Origin: Staphylococcus devriesei
GTDB lineage: Bacteria > Bacillota > Bacilli > Staphylococcales > Staphylococcaceae
Assembly (NCBI RefSeq): GCF_002902625.1
Contig: NZ_PPRG01000031.1
Location: 1 to 64,000 of the forward strand
DNA length: 64,000 nucleotides
Direction of reading: 5' to 3'
The notes under the pieces are model-generated. The model did not search any database. It was not told the DNA's origin and saw only the letters and a list, made by a program, of their open reading frames with translations. Numbering within the stretch: the first letter of the stretch is position 1; every line of letters begins with the position of its first letter. A program made the position numbers and the translations under genes. Shown in pieces: positions 19,509-29,675 of this stretch.

Positions 19509-20450
19509 CTATTTACCCCATTTGATAACCATAGCGCCCCAAGTTAGGCCACCACCGAAACCTACTAATACTAAAGTATCGTCGTCTTTAATTTTTCCAT
19601 TTTCTAATTCTTGTTGAATACTTAAAGGTATTGAAGCTGCAGAAGTGTTACCAAAGCGATTCACAGAAACACTCATTTTTTCTTTTTCTATACCTAATCT
19701 TTCACGTGCGGATTCCATAATTCTAATGTTTGCTTGGTGAGGAATAAACATATCAATATCCTCAGATTGTAAACCTGCTTTTTCTACGACGCGTGTAGAC
19801 GCATTACCCATAATTCTTACAGCAAATTTAAACACTTCACGTCCATTCATTACTAGTTTACCAGTATCTTTGTTCAAGTATAAGTATTTTCCACCTGAAC
19901 CATCAGATCCCATCTCATAACTAATAATGCCTCGGCCTTCAGAAACTTCGCCAATCACTACGGCGCCAGCGCCATCGCCGAATAAAACAGCTGTTGAACG
20001 ATCAGTTAAATCAGTAATCTTAGATAATTTATCTGCACCTACAACTAAAATATTTTTGTAATCACCTGATTGTATGTATTGTTTTGCTGTAATCATTGAA
20101 TACATAAATCCTGAACATGCTGCTAATTGGTCCATTGTTGGTACTTTGTCGGTACCTAATTTATCTTGTAAAATATTCGCAACTGACGGGAATGGTGTGT
20201 CCCCAGTAGCTGTTGCAACAATAATCATATCTATATCTTTAGGTTCAATACCTGCATCTGCAATAGCTTTTTTACTTGCTTCATAAGCTAAATCAGAAGT
20301 ATCTTGATCTTCTCTAGCCCAACGTCTTTCTTTAATACCAGTCATTTTAGAAATCCATTCATCTGAAGTTTCTAAAAAGCTTTCAAAATAGGCGTTATCT
20401 ACAACTTTTTCTGGCGCATAAGCGCCAAATCCTTTTATACCTACGTTCAT
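19509..20450 (-). CDS. fabH: 3-oxoacyl-ACP synthase III, FabH
   Basis: Starts fatty acid synthesis by condensing acetyl- or branched acyl-CoA with malonyl-ACP. The Cys-His-Asn triad is visible: AACSGF (about residue 112), PHQANIRI and [10 protein letters not shown]. At 313 aa it has the usual length. First gene of the leftward fabH-fabF unit; AAGGTG precedes its ATG. A perfect FapR-type palindrome lies 27 bases upstream of the start codon. Confidence 0.97.
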   Translation of the reverse strand: MNVGIKGFGAYAPEKVVDNAYFESFLETSDEWISKMTGIKERRWAREDQDTSDLAYEASKKAIADAGIEPKDIDMIIVATATGDTPFPSVANILQDKLGTDKVPTMDQLAACSGFMYSMITAKQYIQSGDYKNILVVGADKLSKITDLTDRSTAVLFGDGAGAVVIGEVSEGRGIISYEMGSDGSGGKYLYLNKDTGKLVMNGREVFKFAVRIMGNASTRVVEKAGLQSEDIDMFIPHQANIRIMESARERLGIEKEKMSVSVNRFGNTSAASIPLSIQQELENGKIKDDDTLVLVGFGGGLTWGAMVIKWGK

Positions 20451-20476
20451 GAACGCACACCTTCTTACTTCATTTT

Positions 20477-20493
20477 TTAATACCAGGTATTAA
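20477..20493. promoter_or_regulatory. FapR operator of fabH-fabF
   Basis: TTAATACCAGGTATTAA is a perfect 17-bp palindrome with one central base. It matches the FapR consensus (TTAGTACC-N-GGTACTAA) except for one symmetric pair. It overlaps the proposed -10, as expected for repression relieved by malonyl-CoA. Confidence 0.88.
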
Positions 20494-20516
20494 TTTAACA
20501 CACTTTTTTATATCAA
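20487..20516 (-). promoter_or_regulatory. Promoter of fabH-fabF
   Basis: On the minus strand TTGATA (20516-20511), an 18-base spacer and TAATAC (20492-20487), with the -10 inside the FapR palindrome. Confidence 0.55.
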
Positions 20517-20679
20517 CTCAAGTAGTTACCCTTTCAATATTACGCTTTATTATTGAAAATTAAAAAATATACATGAAGATAAAAATTTAAGACATTTTTG
20601 AAACACTTAAATAGTATCCCTATACAAAGAAGATAGTTTACATTAAAATGGAATTATATAAACTATGGAGGTCATTGGT

Positions 20680-20874
20680 ATGAAATACCTAGTAACATTT
20701 ATTTGGGCATTAATTTTATTGCAAATGGTGAACTTCGTGCTAAATAGTTTAAACGGTGGCGGTTCATTAAACTTTGTTACACCTATTATTCTAGCAGTAA
20801 TTTTCACAATATTTATTGCGATTTTTGGCGCGTTAATTAAACCTAATGATTTTTCCCGCAAAGGTAACAGATAA
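20680..20874 (+). CDS. YjzD-like DUF2929 small membrane protein
   Basis: A 64-aa peptide with two hydrophobic helices (about residues 4-22 and 34-54) and a short basic tail KPNDFSRKGNR. The ATG at 20680 has GGAGG eight bases upstream; a Met five codons earlier lacks a site. It is divergent from fabH, as yjzD is near fabH in Bacillus, and closed by its own terminator. No function can be assigned. Confidence 0.75.
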   Translation: MKYLVTFIWALILLQMVNFVLNSLNGGGSLNFVTPIILAVIFTIFIAIFGALIKPNDFSRKGNR

Positions 20875-20899
20875 TTATCTTTTAACTATGTCTTATACT

Positions 20900-20948
20900 A
20901 TACACGTTTCAACTTTGAATTAATATTCACAGTTGAGCGTGTATTTTT
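20900..20948 (+). terminator. Terminator of the YjzD-like gene
   Basis: Imperfect arms ATACACGTTTCAACT and AGTTGAGCGTGTAT, then five T on the plus strand. Confidence 0.82.
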
Positions 20949-20959
20949 ATTATAAATAT

Positions 20960-21006
20960 AGCTCTCTTCAAAGTACTTTAAGTCGACTTTGAAGAGAGCT
21001 TTTATT
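20960..21006. terminator. Strong hairpin between clpB and the YjzD-like gene
   Basis: Perfect 15-base arms AGCTCTCTTCAAAGT and ACTTTGAAGAGAGCT. The T tract is better on the plus strand (TTTTATT). On the minus strand it is the only terminator candidate for clpB. Confidence 0.8.
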
Positions 21007-21033
21007 CATTTATTCACTTTTTTGTCTTTAATG

Positions 21034-23643
21034 TTATTCAGTTGCTGGTTGTTGTACATCAAATGTTAAATCTTGTTCTTCATTTAAATCTACGTTGATT
21101 GATGTGCCTTCAGCCATATTTTCTTTAATCATCATACGTGCTAACGGTGTTTCAATTTGTCGTTGAACGAAACGTTTTAATGGTCTTGCACCAAATTGTG
21201 GTTCGTAAGCTTCTTCACCTAACCATTTTTTAGCTTCATCTGAAACTTTGATTGAAATACGTTGATCCATTAAACGTATATTTAGTTGAGTTAAGATTTT
21301 ATCGACAATCATGCTCATATCATTTACTGATAATGGTCTAAATAAGACGATATCATCCATACGGTTTAAGATTTCAGGTTTAAAGAATGCGTGTAAGCTA
21401 TCCATGACTGCTTTTTCAGTATCATCTGTAATTTCACCAGTATCTTTAACATTTTCAAGAAGTACTTGTGACCCGATGTTACTTGTCATAATAATAATCG
21501 TATTTTTGAAGTCTACACTACGACCTTTAGAATCTGTCAAACGTCCTTCGTCTAGAATTTGTAGTAACACGTTGAAAACGTCACTGTGCGCTTTTTCAAC
21601 TTCGTCTAATAAGATTACTGAATAAGGATTACGTCTAACCGCTTCAGTTAATTGACCACCTTCATCATGGCCTACATAACCTGGAGGCGCTCCAATCAAT
21701 CTAGACACAGAATGTTTTTCCATATATTCACTCATGTCTATTCGAATCATGTGTTTTTCGGAATCAAATAATGATGCAGCGAGTGATTTAGCTAATTCAG
21801 TTTTACCTACACCAGTCGGTCCAAGGAATAAGAAACTGCCAATTGGTCTATTAGGATCTTTAATACCAGCACGCGCTCTTACGACGGCGTCAGAAACTAA
21901 ATCAACTGCTTTATCTTGTCCTACTACACGTTCATGTAGGATATCACCTAAGTTGAGTAGTTTTTCTCTTTCTGTTTCAACTAATTTAGATACTGGAATT
22001 CCTGTCCATTGACTAACGATATCGCCAATTTCTTCATCAGATACAACTTCGCGAATCATACGTTCACTGTCGCCTTGTTCGTCTTGATACGCCTCTTCAA
22101 ATTCTTTTAATTCTTTCTCTAATTGAGGAATCGTACCATATTGTAATTCAGCTGCTTTTTCAAGATTACCTTCTGTTTGTGCATCCTCTAAAGCTTGACG
22201 ACTGCGGTCCAACTCGGCGCGTTTTTCTTGTACTTTAGCAATTTTTTCTTTTTCTTGTTCTACACGAGATTGTAATGCGCTTTGTTTTTCCTTTTCATTT
22301 GAAAGCTCTTCTTGAAGTTCTTCAAGACGTAGTTTACTAGCATTGTCAGATTCATTTTTCAATGCACTTTCTTCAATTTCTAATTGCATGACACGTCGAT
22401 TGACTTGGTCTAATTCAGTTGGATTTGAACCCATTTCTGTACGAATAGTTGCACAAGCTTGGTCTACTAAGTCGATTGCTTTATCAGGTAAAAATCTATC
22501 TGTAATATAGCGGTCTGATAATTCAGCAGCTGCTACTAATGCACGGTCTTGAATACGTACACCGTGGTATACTTCATAACGTTCTTTTAATCCACGTAAG
22601 ATAGAAATTGTATCTTCTACATCTGGTTCACTTACGCCTACTTTTTGGAAACGACGTTCTAATGCTGAATCTTTTTCAATATATTCACGATATTCATTGA
22701 GTGTTGTTGCACCGATACAGTGTAATTCACCACGTGCTAACATTGGTTTTAACATATTACCTGCATCCATAGCGCCATCTGTTTTACCAGCACCTACTAA
22801 CATATGAATTTCATCGATGAATAAGATAATACGTCCATCTGCTTCTTTAACTTCTTTAAGCACAGCTTTTAAACGTTCTTCAAACTCACCTCTAAATTTT
22901 GCACCAGCAACTAAAGCACTTAAATCTAATTCAAAGATAGTTTTATCTAATAAAGATTCTGGTACGTCTTTACGTACAATACGTTGAGCTAAGCCTTCGA
23001 CGATAGCCGTTTTACCTACACCAGGTTCCCCAATTAATACTGGGTTATTTTTTGTTTTACGACTTAAAATTCTAATCGTATTGCGAATTTCTTCATCTCT
23101 ACCGATAACAGGGTCCATTTTGCCTTGGCGAACTTCTTCTACTAAGTCACGGCCATATTTTTCTAATGCTTCATAGTTTACTTCTGGATTTTGTGAAGTC
23201 ACATGATTTCCCCCTCTAACTTTAGTAATAATTTCTTTAACAACTTCCGCTTTATTTCCGACATATTGTTGAGTTGTTTCATCAATGTCCATTGCAGCAC
23301 GCAAGATATGTTCCATTGAAATATATTGATCTTCGTAATCATTCATATACGATTCTGCTTTATTTAATAACTCATTTGCTTTTTGACTAATATATTGTCC
23401 ATATTGAACATTATCACCTTGTACTGAAGGATAATTTTTTAATTTATTAGTGTAAGCTTGATTTAATTCTTCAGTATCGATATTTGCACGTTCTAATATA
23501 CTTTTAAATAAACTATCACTTTCATCTAATGTGCCTTTTAATATGGCTTCAACTTCAATGTTTTGTAATTCATGTTCTTTACTAAGTTCAACTGCCTTTT
23601 GTAAAGCACTTTGAACGGTATATGTCATTTGATTAATATCCAC
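21034..23643 (-). CDS. clpB: Disaggregase ClpB (Hsp100)
   Basis: A hexameric AAA+ unfoldase that works with DnaK to rescue aggregated proteins. It has an N-terminal Clp repeat domain (1-150), NBD1 with GEPGVGKT near 205, a long coiled-coil middle domain (about 405-530) and NBD2 with GPTGVGKT near 605. The GTG at 23643 gives 869 aa, the S. aureus length, and has AGGGGTG six bases upstream. An earlier in-frame GTG overlaps that site. CtsR heptads lie at the promoter. The gene is monocistronic. Confidence 0.96.
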   Translation of the reverse strand: MDINQMTYTVQSALQKAVELSKEHELQNIEVEAILKGTLDESDSLFKSILERANIDTEELNQAYTNKLKNYPSVQGDNVQYGQYISQKANELLNKAESYMNDYEDQYISMEHILRAAMDIDETTQQYVGNKAEVVKEIITKVRGGNHVTSQNPEVNYEALEKYGRDLVEEVRQGKMDPVIGRDEEIRNTIRILSRKTKNNPVLIGEPGVGKTAIVEGLAQRIVRKDVPESLLDKTIFELDLSALVAGAKFRGEFEERLKAVLKEVKEADGRIILFIDEIHMLVGAGKTDGAMDAGNMLKPMLARGELHCIGATTLNEYREYIEKDSALERRFQKVGVSEPDVEDTISILRGLKERYEVYHGVRIQDRALVAAAELSDRYITDRFLPDKAIDLVDQACATIRTEMGSNPTELDQVNRRVMQLEIEESALKNESDNASKLRLEELQEELSNEKEKQSALQSRVEQEKEKIAKVQEKRAELDRSRQALEDAQTEGNLEKAAELQYGTIPQLEKELKEFEEAYQDEQGDSERMIREVVSDEEIGDIVSQWTGIPVSKLVETEREKLLNLGDILHERVVGQDKAVDLVSDAVVRARAGIKDPNRPIGSFLFLGPTGVGKTELAKSLAASLFDSEKHMIRIDMSEYMEKHSVSRLIGAPPGYVGHDEGGQLTEAVRRNPYSVILLDEVEKAHSDVFNVLLQILDEGRLTDSKGRSVDFKNTIIIMTSNIGSQVLLENVKDTGEITDDTEKAVMDSLHAFFKPEILNRMDDIVLFRPLSVNDMSMIVDKILTQLNIRLMDQRISIKVSDEAKKWLGEEAYEPQFGARPLKRFVQRQIETPLARMMIKENMAEGTSINVDLNEEQDLTFDVQQPATE

Positions 23644-23691
23644 ATTTGTCACCCCTACTTATTTGATAAGAGCCAGGCCAAATACTTCTTT

Positions 23692-23714
23692 TTTGACTTT
23701 GACTTTCTTTGACC
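23692..23714 (-). promoter_or_regulatory. CtsR operator of clpB
   Basis: Minus strand GGTCAAAGAAAGTCAAA (23714-23698) is two CtsR heptads three bases apart, followed directly by a third partial copy GTCAAA. It lies just after the -10, over the expected start of transcription. CtsR control of clpB is established in staphylococci. Confidence 0.9.
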
Positions 23715-23722
23715 TTAAATAT

Positions 23723-23751
23723 ATTATAATCCCTATTTGACTATTAAGCAA
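23723..23751 (-). promoter_or_regulatory. Sigma-A promoter of clpB
   Basis: TTGCTT at 23751-23746, a 17-base spacer and a perfect TATAAT at 23728-23723 on the minus strand. Confidence 0.7.
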
Positions 23752-23910
23752 CAATTATACTTAACTTTTTAAGTTAATTTGTCCAAAGCCCAAAGCCTAC
23801 TATGACAACATTTTAATTACTATTACTTAAAATATTTATCACGCTTACACTTATTTTAAACATCAAACTTATTGATATTTTCAGATATTATGGTCAAACA
23901 TTTTATAATT

Positions 23911-23967
23911 AAAAATAAGAGCAAGACTGAAATCGAATTAAATTTTTCAGATTTCGTTGCCTTGCTC
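23911..23967 (-). terminator. Terminator of the acyltransferase gene
   Basis: Outer arms GAGCAAG and CTTGCTC with inner imperfect pairing around GATTTC / GAAATC, then a T-rich tract on the minus strand. The rest of the 409-base gap between clpB and the acyltransferase gene holds the clpB promoter and no gene. Confidence 0.75.
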
Positions 23968-24052
23968 CTACAAAACTTGATTAGACTCGACTAGAAAAAG
24001 CACTTAAAAGCGGTACAACTTTTGGGGTTCAGTACATTTTCCCTAGTCACTT

Positions 24053-25879
24053 TTATTTATTTTTCTTATTATTTTTGATTGTCTTAATAATTTCATCTGA
24101 CAATGCTCGAACGCCACTATTTTCTAAATGAATACCATCTGATGCGAAATATTCAGAATGTCCTTCTGAACGTTTATACCAGTCAACTAATGTAACGTTT
24201 TTATGCTTTTTAGTAGCATTAGCAAGATGTTTATTAACATCATCTTGCCAGTCACGTGGTACACGTGTATTCACTAAATAGATTTGAGCATCTCCAAATT
24301 TACTAATAAGTTGATTCAACTCATCTTCGGAGAAGTCCCCATTTGTTCCAAGTTCTAATACCACTTGATCTGATGGTTTATTATAATTTGAATAATTACT
24401 AGCTATAGTTAAAGCTTCTTGTAAATGACGTCCAACCTTACCATCGATAGTTGCTTTAGGTGCTCGTGATTTGAATGTTTCACCAATATCTACCATTACC
24501 GAATCACCTATTAATAATGGACTAATGTTAGTATCAACTTGGTCTTTAGTCTTGCTTTCACTTGTTGAACCATCAAGATGAATGTTTTCGCCAGGCATCA
24601 TTCTTACCAAATATTTATCTACTTCTTCTGTATTAAATGAATTTGCCTTGTTGTCAATTTCATCTTTTCCAAAACGGTCAAATACCCCAACAAATATCAA
24701 TAATAACGGTAGAGCTACGACAATAGCCACAATTGTTCTAATGAATTTAGGACGTTGTAATCGATTGAATGAAAATGCTTTAAACCCTTCTTTTCTAAAT
24801 GGTGTTTCAACATAGCGGTAAGATAACTCGGCAAATAAGACAGTTAATATAATATCAACTATATACACATAGGCTGGTATCTGACCATCTATGAAATGGA
24901 TATGTATAAAACTGATAACTGCAAAGTGCCATAAGTATAAACTATATGAACGTTGCCCAATATAGACAAAGACTGGATTCCCAATTAATTTAGCTAATAA
25001 GCTCGTTGGATGAACAACACTTGCAATAACAAATAATGTCATTCCTGATATTAAATAAAAACCACCGTTATAAATCCAAGCGCTACTATCACTGACTGTA
25101 AAGAACAGAAGAATTAATGTAATTAATCCTATAATTCCTATGCCATCGATAGCACGCTGTAAGACAACTGGAGGGTTTGCTTTCAGCTTAAAAGGTGGCC
25201 ATATAAACGCTAAAATTACACCGAGTAATAATGTTTGTAAGCGTGTGTCTGTTCCGAAGTACACACGTGAATAGCCAATATTAGGTTGTGAAATAATTAC
25301 CATCGCTAATAATGAAACAAGCGAAATAATCCAAAAGATCAGGGTAACATTTCGATATTTTTTAATTGTTAATAATAAAATAACTAACACGAATGGAAAG
25401 AATAAATAAAACTGTTCTTCTATTGCAAGTGACCATAAGTGTTTTAAAGGCATAAACGAAAATTGTTCAAAGTAATTTACATCTTTAGCAATATACCACC
25501 AGTTTGAGACGTAAAATAACGCTGCTAGAATATCGTGCTTCACCCGTACAATTTGTTGTGGCTCAAAGATTAATGTAGCAATGCCGACTACCATTAAGAG
25601 CGTGACAACTGCTGGAAGTAATCGTTTAATTCGTCGTATCCAAAATTGTCTAAGATTAATAATTCCTTTTTCTTCGTATTCCTTTAATAGTAAACTTGTA
25701 ATTAAGTATCCCGAAATGACAAAAAATGTATCTACGCCTATGAAGCCGCCCGTTAGCCATCTTCTATTGAGATGATAGATGATGATACCTAACACAGCAA
25801 TAGCTCTTAAGCCATCTAAGCCAGGCATATAACGCATTTTCGTTTTGCGATGCTTCCCTCTTTTTAATTCCTGTGTCAT
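24053..25879 (-). CDS. OatA-like membrane acyltransferase with SGNH domain
   Basis: The N-terminal part (about 1-400) is an acyltransferase-3 membrane domain with about ten helices and the early His in IIIYHLN, which would carry the acyl group across the membrane. The outer C-terminal domain (about 450-608) is an SGNH hydrolase fold with Ser in LLIGDSVMVD and Asp/His in ASDGIHLENSG. This is the architecture of OatA, which O-acetylates peptidoglycan muramic acid. It could be OatA itself or a paralog acting on another wall polymer; context does not decide. The start site has only GGGAAAG upstream. Confidence 0.85.
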   Translation of the reverse strand: MTQELKRGKHRKTKMRYMPGLDGLRAIAVLGIIIYHLNRRWLTGGFIGVDTFFVISGYLITSLLLKEYEEKGIINLRQFWIRRIKRLLPAVVTLLMVVGIATLIFEPQQIVRVKHDILAALFYVSNWWYIAKDVNYFEQFSFMPLKHLWSLAIEEQFYLFFPFVLVILLLTIKKYRNVTLIFWIISLVSLLAMVIISQPNIGYSRVYFGTDTRLQTLLLGVILAFIWPPFKLKANPPVVLQRAIDGIGIIGLITLILLFFTVSDSSAWIYNGGFYLISGMTLFVIASVVHPTSLLAKLIGNPVFVYIGQRSYSLYLWHFAVISFIHIHFIDGQIPAYVYIVDIILTVLFAELSYRYVETPFRKEGFKAFSFNRLQRPKFIRTIVAIVVALPLLLIFVGVFDRFGKDEIDNKANSFNTEEVDKYLVRMMPGENIHLDGSTSESKTKDQVDTNISPLLIGDSVMVDIGETFKSRAPKATIDGKVGRHLQEALTIASNYSNYNKPSDQVVLELGTNGDFSEDELNQLISKFGDAQIYLVNTRVPRDWQDDVNKHLANATKKHKNVTLVDWYKRSEGHSEYFASDGIHLENSGVRALSDEIIKTIKNNKKNK

Positions 25880-26152
25880 TGTTCACATTCTTTCCCTATA
25901 ATAATAAATTTCAAATAAATTCATTAAATATAAAAGTGTTGAAAATCATGATAAAACGAGAGCCGATGATTAACAATATGAATGAAAATAATTCACTCTA
26001 TAATCTATGTTAAATTTAATCAATATAAGTCTTATGTATTTTAGTATAACGCATAATCAAATTCAAATTGTATTACAATTATGTCATGTTAATAGGTCAC
26101 TTTGTCACGTGCTATTTTTATTTAGAGGAGATAATTATAATTTTTTTCTAAA
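25880..26152. other. Gap between the acyltransferase gene and sufT
   Basis: AT-rich DNA without a convincing gene. Short open readings on the plus strand lack ribosome sites and family signals. The leftward acyltransferase promoter should lie here, but no clear -35/-10 pair stands out. Confidence 0.5.
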
Positions 26153-26192
26153 AATAAAAACAATAGCACAACGAAAGTGTGTACTATTGTTT
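26153..26192 (-). terminator. Terminator of sufT
   Basis: Arms AAACAATAGTAC and GTGCTATTGTTT around a short loop, followed by TTATTTTT on the minus strand. Confidence 0.85.
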
Positions 26193-26205
26193 ATATAGTG
26201 ATAGC

Positions 26206-26514
26206 TTAACCTACGCCTAAAGCTATTTTAGCGTATCTTGACATCATGTCTTTATTCCAAGGTGGATTCCAAACAATATTGACTTCTGTATCCTGAATCT
26301 CAGGAATTTCTGCTAATACCGTTTTAATCTGGTCGATGATTTGGGGTCCAAGTGGACAACCCATTGATGTTAATGTCATTTCAACTGTACATATACCATC
26401 ATCATCTACATTCACTTTATATACTAAACCTAAATTAACAATATCAATTCCTAATTCAGGGTCAATTACCATTTCAAGCGCACCTAGGATACTGTCTTTT
26501 AAAGCCTCTTCCAT
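26206..26514 (-). CDS. sufT: SufT, DUF59 iron-sulfur cluster maturation factor
   Basis: A 102-aa MIP18/PaaD-type protein that helps mature Fe-S proteins, known in S. aureus as SufT under high cluster demand. It shows the family motif DPELGIDIVNLGLVY near the N terminus and the conserved Cys in TSMGCPLGP. The ATG at 26514 has AGAGGTG upstream; an in-frame GTG overlaps that site. It stands alone, away from the main suf operon. Confidence 0.92.
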   Translation of the reverse strand: MEEALKDSILGALEMVIDPELGIDIVNLGLVYKVNVDDDGICTVEMTLTSMGCPLGPQIIDQIKTVLAEIPEIQDTEVNIVWNPPWNKDMMSRYAKIALGVG

Positions 26515-26632
26515 TAGTATCACCTCTCAATACTTATCTTACACTAATATATCAAATATCCGACAAAACGCCAATAAAATGCTATGATACAACTAAATAA
26601 GAAAATTGATGAAAAGTAACAAGGAGAAACTT

Positions 26633-27457
26633 ATGGAACCTTATTTAATTTGTCTAGATTTAGACGGAACGTTATTAAATGATGATAAAGAAATTAATGT
26701 TTATACAAAACAAGTTTTAACAACATTGAAAAAACAAGGCCATCAAATTATGATTGCAACTGGTCGCCCATACCGTGCTAGTCAAATTTACTATCACGAA
26801 CTAGATATGAATACGCCAATTGTCAATTTTAATGGTGCCTATGTCCATCATCCAAAATCAGATGATTTCGAAACAACTCATGAAGTATTAGACGTTGATT
26901 TAGCTAGAAATATGATAGAAATGCTTCAAAAAGCAAATGTTACTAACATTATTGCTGAAGTTCGAGATCATGTATTTATTAATAGTCATGACCCCCGCCT
27001 CTTTGAAGGCTTCTCAATGGGCAATCCTAAAATAGAAACAGGTAATCTACTGGAAGGTTTAAATGAAGCGCCAACTTCTATCTTAGTAGAAGCAGAAGAA
27101 GTTAATATTCCTCGTCTTAAACAAATGTTGACGCGTTTTTATGCGGAAAATATTGAACATCGTCGTTGGGGCGCTCCGTTCCCGGTTATTGAAATCGTCA
27201 AACGTGGCATAAGTAAAGCACGAGGTATCGACCATGTAAAAGATTACTTGAATATTGATTCATCTCGTATTATTGCATTCGGCGATGAAGATAATGATAT
27301 TGAAATGATTAAATATGCTAAATATGGTATCGCAATGGAGAACGGTCTTGATGAATTGAAACATATTGCTAACCACATTACATTTTCTAACAATGAAGAT
27401 GGCATCGGCCGTTATCTTAACGATTTCTTTAAACTTAATATACCTTACAAAGGATAA
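26633..27457 (+). CDS. Cof-type HAD-IIB family phosphatase
   Basis: A 274-aa cytosolic HAD phosphatase. Motif I is DLDGTLL at residues 7-13, motif II is ATGRP, motif III uses the Lys around KARGI, and motif IV is GDEDNDIEM. The cap is of the C2B type. Substrates are probably sugar phosphates or FMN-like compounds, but cannot be told from sequence. AAGGAGA precedes the ATG. Separated from cdr by a hairpin terminator. Confidence 0.92.
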   Translation: MEPYLICLDLDGTLLNDDKEINVYTKQVLTTLKKQGHQIMIATGRPYRASQIYYHELDMNTPIVNFNGAYVHHPKSDDFETTHEVLDVDLARNMIEMLQKANVTNIIAEVRDHVFINSHDPRLFEGFSMGNPKIETGNLLEGLNEAPTSILVEAEEVNIPRLKQMLTRFYAENIEHRRWGAPFPVIEIVKRGISKARGIDHVKDYLNIDSSRIIAFGDEDNDIEMIKYAKYGIAMENGLDELKHIANHITFSNNEDGIGRYLNDFFKLNIPYKG

Positions 27458-27467
27458 ACCAAGTTCT

Positions 27468-27515
27468 AGAGGTGAGAATAACACTTTAACTAATATGCAC
27501 GCTCACCTCTTTTTA
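27468..27515 (+). terminator. Hairpin between the HAD gene and cdr
   Basis: Perfect nine-base arms AGAGGTGAG and CTCACCTCT around a 25-base loop, then TTTT. No promoter is obvious between it and cdr (27 bases), so it may only partly stop transcription. Confidence 0.78.
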
Positions 27516-27542
27516 ATGATAGATAATTATGGAGGATTGTAT

Positions 27543-28865
27543 ATGAATAAGATTATAGTCGTCGGAGCAGTCGCAGGTGGCGCTACTTGTGCCAGCCAAA
27601 TACGTCGTCTTGATAAAGAAAGCGAAATTATAATTTTTGAAAAGGATCGCGATATGAGTTTTGCCAATTGTGGCTTACCTTACTATATCGGTCAAGTTAT
27701 TACAGAACGAGATAAACTCCTACCAATCACCCCAGAAACGTTTAAAAATAAAAAAGATATTACAGTGAAAACATATCATGAAGTAATTGAAATTAACGAT
27801 AGCAAACAAACTGTAACCGTATTAAATCGCCAAACTAATGAGAAATTTGAAGAAACTTACGATAAATTAATATTAAGTCCTGGCGCTAGCGCTAATACTT
27901 TAGGTTTCGAAAGCGACATGATATTCACTTTAAGAAATATGGAAGATACCGATGCTATTGATCAATATATTAATAAACATCAAGCTAAAAAAGCACTAGT
28001 TGTAGGTGCCGGCTATATTTCATTAGAAGTGTTGGAGAATCTTTATCATCGTGGCTTAGATGTGACATTGATTCATCGTTCTGAAAGTGTGAATAAACTA
28101 ATGGACCAAGATATGAATCAAGCTATCTTTGATGAATTAAATAACCGCAATATTACTTATCGCTTAAATGAAGAAATAACAAAGGTCGAAGGACATACAG
28201 TGACATTTAAATCTGGTATTCAAGAAGATTACGACTTAATTGTCGAAGGTGTTGGAACACATCCTAATTCAAACTTTATTCAATCATCAAATATTAAGTT
28301 AGATGAAAAAGGTTTCATACCTGTGAACGACAAATTTGAAACAAACATACCTAACATTTATGCATTAGGCGATGTGATTAGTTCATTTTATCGTCATGTA
28401 GATTTAAAAGCACAAGTGCCTTTAGCTTGGGGTGCTCATCGTGGTGCTAGTGTGATAGCTGAACAATTTGCAGGCAATCAAAACATCACTTTTAAAGGAT
28501 ATCTTGGAGCAAATATTGTAAAATTCTTTGATTATACATTTTCAAGTGTTGGTGTGAAACCTTCTGAATTAAATCAGTTTGATTATAAAATGGTGGAAGT
28601 AACTTCAGGTGCTCATGCCGGTTATTACCCTGGAAATAGTGATATACATTTACGTGTTTACTTTAATAAAGATGATCGTCAACTTTTACGTGCTGCAGCA
28701 GTAGGTAAAGAAGGCGTAGATAAACGCATTGATGTATTAACAATGGCAATGATGAATGGTATGACAGTTGATGAACTTACAGAATTTGAAGTCGCTTATG
28801 CCCCACCATATAGCCATCCTAAAGATTTAATCAATATGATAGGTTATAAGTCACGCGATTTGTAA
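27543..28865 (+). CDS. cdr: Coenzyme A disulfide reductase
   Basis: An NADPH-dependent flavoprotein that reduces CoA disulfide, the low-molecular-weight thiol system of staphylococci. It has an N-terminal FAD site GAVAGGAT and the single catalytic Cys43 in [10 protein letters not shown], exactly as in the S. aureus enzyme. The second dinucleotide site is [10 protein letters not shown], and ALGDV contacts FAD. It is 440 aa. The ATG has GGAGG upstream. Upstream in-frame codons run into the HAD gene and are not part of it. Confidence 0.97.
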   Translation: MNKIIVVGAVAGGATCASQIRRLDKESEIIIFEKDRDMSFANCGLPYYIGQVITERDKLLPITPETFKNKKDITVKTYHEVIEINDSKQTVTVLNRQTNEKFEETYDKLILSPGASANTLGFESDMIFTLRNMEDTDAIDQYINKHQAKKALVVGAGYISLEVLENLYHRGLDVTLIHRSESVNKLMDQDMNQAIFDELNNRNITYRLNEEITKVEGHTVTFKSGIQEDYDLIVEGVGTHPNSNFIQSSNIKLDEKGFIPVNDKFETNIPNIYALGDVISSFYRHVDLKAQVPLAWGAHRGASVIAEQFAGNQNITFKGYLGANIVKFFDYTFSSVGVKPSELNQFDYKMVEVTSGAHAGYYPGNSDIHLRVYFNKDDRQLLRAAAVGKEGVDKRIDVLTMAMMNGMTVDELTEFEVAYAPPYSHPKDLINMIGYKSRDL

Positions 28866-28924
28866 AAAATCTTCTATACTAAATCAAATCGATTTTTATC
28901 ACTCTAATTTGACAGAAAAGCAAA

Positions 28925-28989
28925 AAATAAACTCGAGCGTGTGAGAAGGAAATCCTTAGATGGACGTTTCTCACACGTTCGAGTTTTTA
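28925..28989. terminator. Bidirectional terminator between cdr and the UPF0344 gene
   Basis: Nineteen-base nearly perfect arms, outer sequence AAACTCGA / TCGAGTTT and inner CGTGTGAGAA / TTCTCACACG. T tracts lie on both sides (TTTTTAC plus, TATTTTTTG minus). It serves the two converging genes. Confidence 0.9.
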
Positions 28990-29008
28990 CTTGTTTATTT
29001 TAATGCGT

Positions 29009-29410
29009 CTAACCTAGGCCAAACATTTTCGTTAGTGGTCCCCAAGGTAGAATAACGCCTAATAACATTGTAATAATGATTAAGACGATGGTTGTCCAGA
29101 ATAAACCGTGACTTGCTTCGTGTTTCTTTCTTTTCGCAATCGATACTTCCATAAGTGCGACTACGGCAAGGCCACATAACATTTTCAATGTTAATAGCAT
29201 GTGGTTGCCTCCACCACCATGACTAGCGGCGATAAATTCTTGAATTAAAATCCAAAAACCTGAGAATAGTGTTAATAACATAAAGACTCTTAACGCCATT
29301 TGTAAAGGTTTGAACATAGGTGTTGGACCTTGAGATTTAGAAATGTGTAAGAAAGCAATTACGTATAACACAATTGTTAATACCCAACTTAATATATGCA
29401 TATGTAACAA
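29009..29410 (-). CDS. UPF0344 (YisL-like) membrane protein
   Basis: A 133-aa protein with four hydrophobic helices and conserved segments FSGFWILIQ and [11 protein letters not shown], as in the UPF0344/DUF1516 family. I chose the TTG at 29410 because GGGGGA lies eight bases upstream and relatives also begin MLH-HILSW. An ATG three codons later lacks a site. Function unknown. Confidence 0.85.
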   Translation of the reverse strand: MLHMHILSWVLTIVLYVIAFLHISKSQGPTPMFKPLQMALRVFMLLTLFSGFWILIQEFIAASHGGGGNHMLLTLKMLCGLAVVALMEVSIAKRKKHEASHGLFWTTIVLIIITMLLGVILPWGPLTKMFGLG

Positions 29411-29620
29411 GACCGAATTCCCCCAATACTTATAATTTCATTTCACCTATTTATCATAACATATACGACTTTTATAAAGATTAAAAATTTCAAAATAAGA
29501 AAATGCCACTAATAATCTAATGAAACTTCAATGATTTTGTTCTCCTAACTACTAAAAGTAACTAGAAATGAATCAAGTAGGATTTTAACTCATATTCATT
29601 TCCATCTATTACTACATAAA

Positions 29621-29660
29621 CTAAAAGACTGAAACATTTATAGAAATGTCCCAGCCTTTA
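29621..29660 (-). terminator. Terminator of the FAH-family gene
   Basis: Arms AAAGGCTGGGACATTT and AAATGTTTCAGTCTTTT close a very short loop. The core is shared with the terminators at 44513 and 61504. Confidence 0.82.
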
Positions 29661-29675
29661 AATTAATCATTCGAA

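Noticed and set aside
26007-26198. 63-codon plus-strand reading between the acyltransferase gene and sufT
   Set aside because: No ribosome site, AT-driven composition, and it runs through the sufT terminator.
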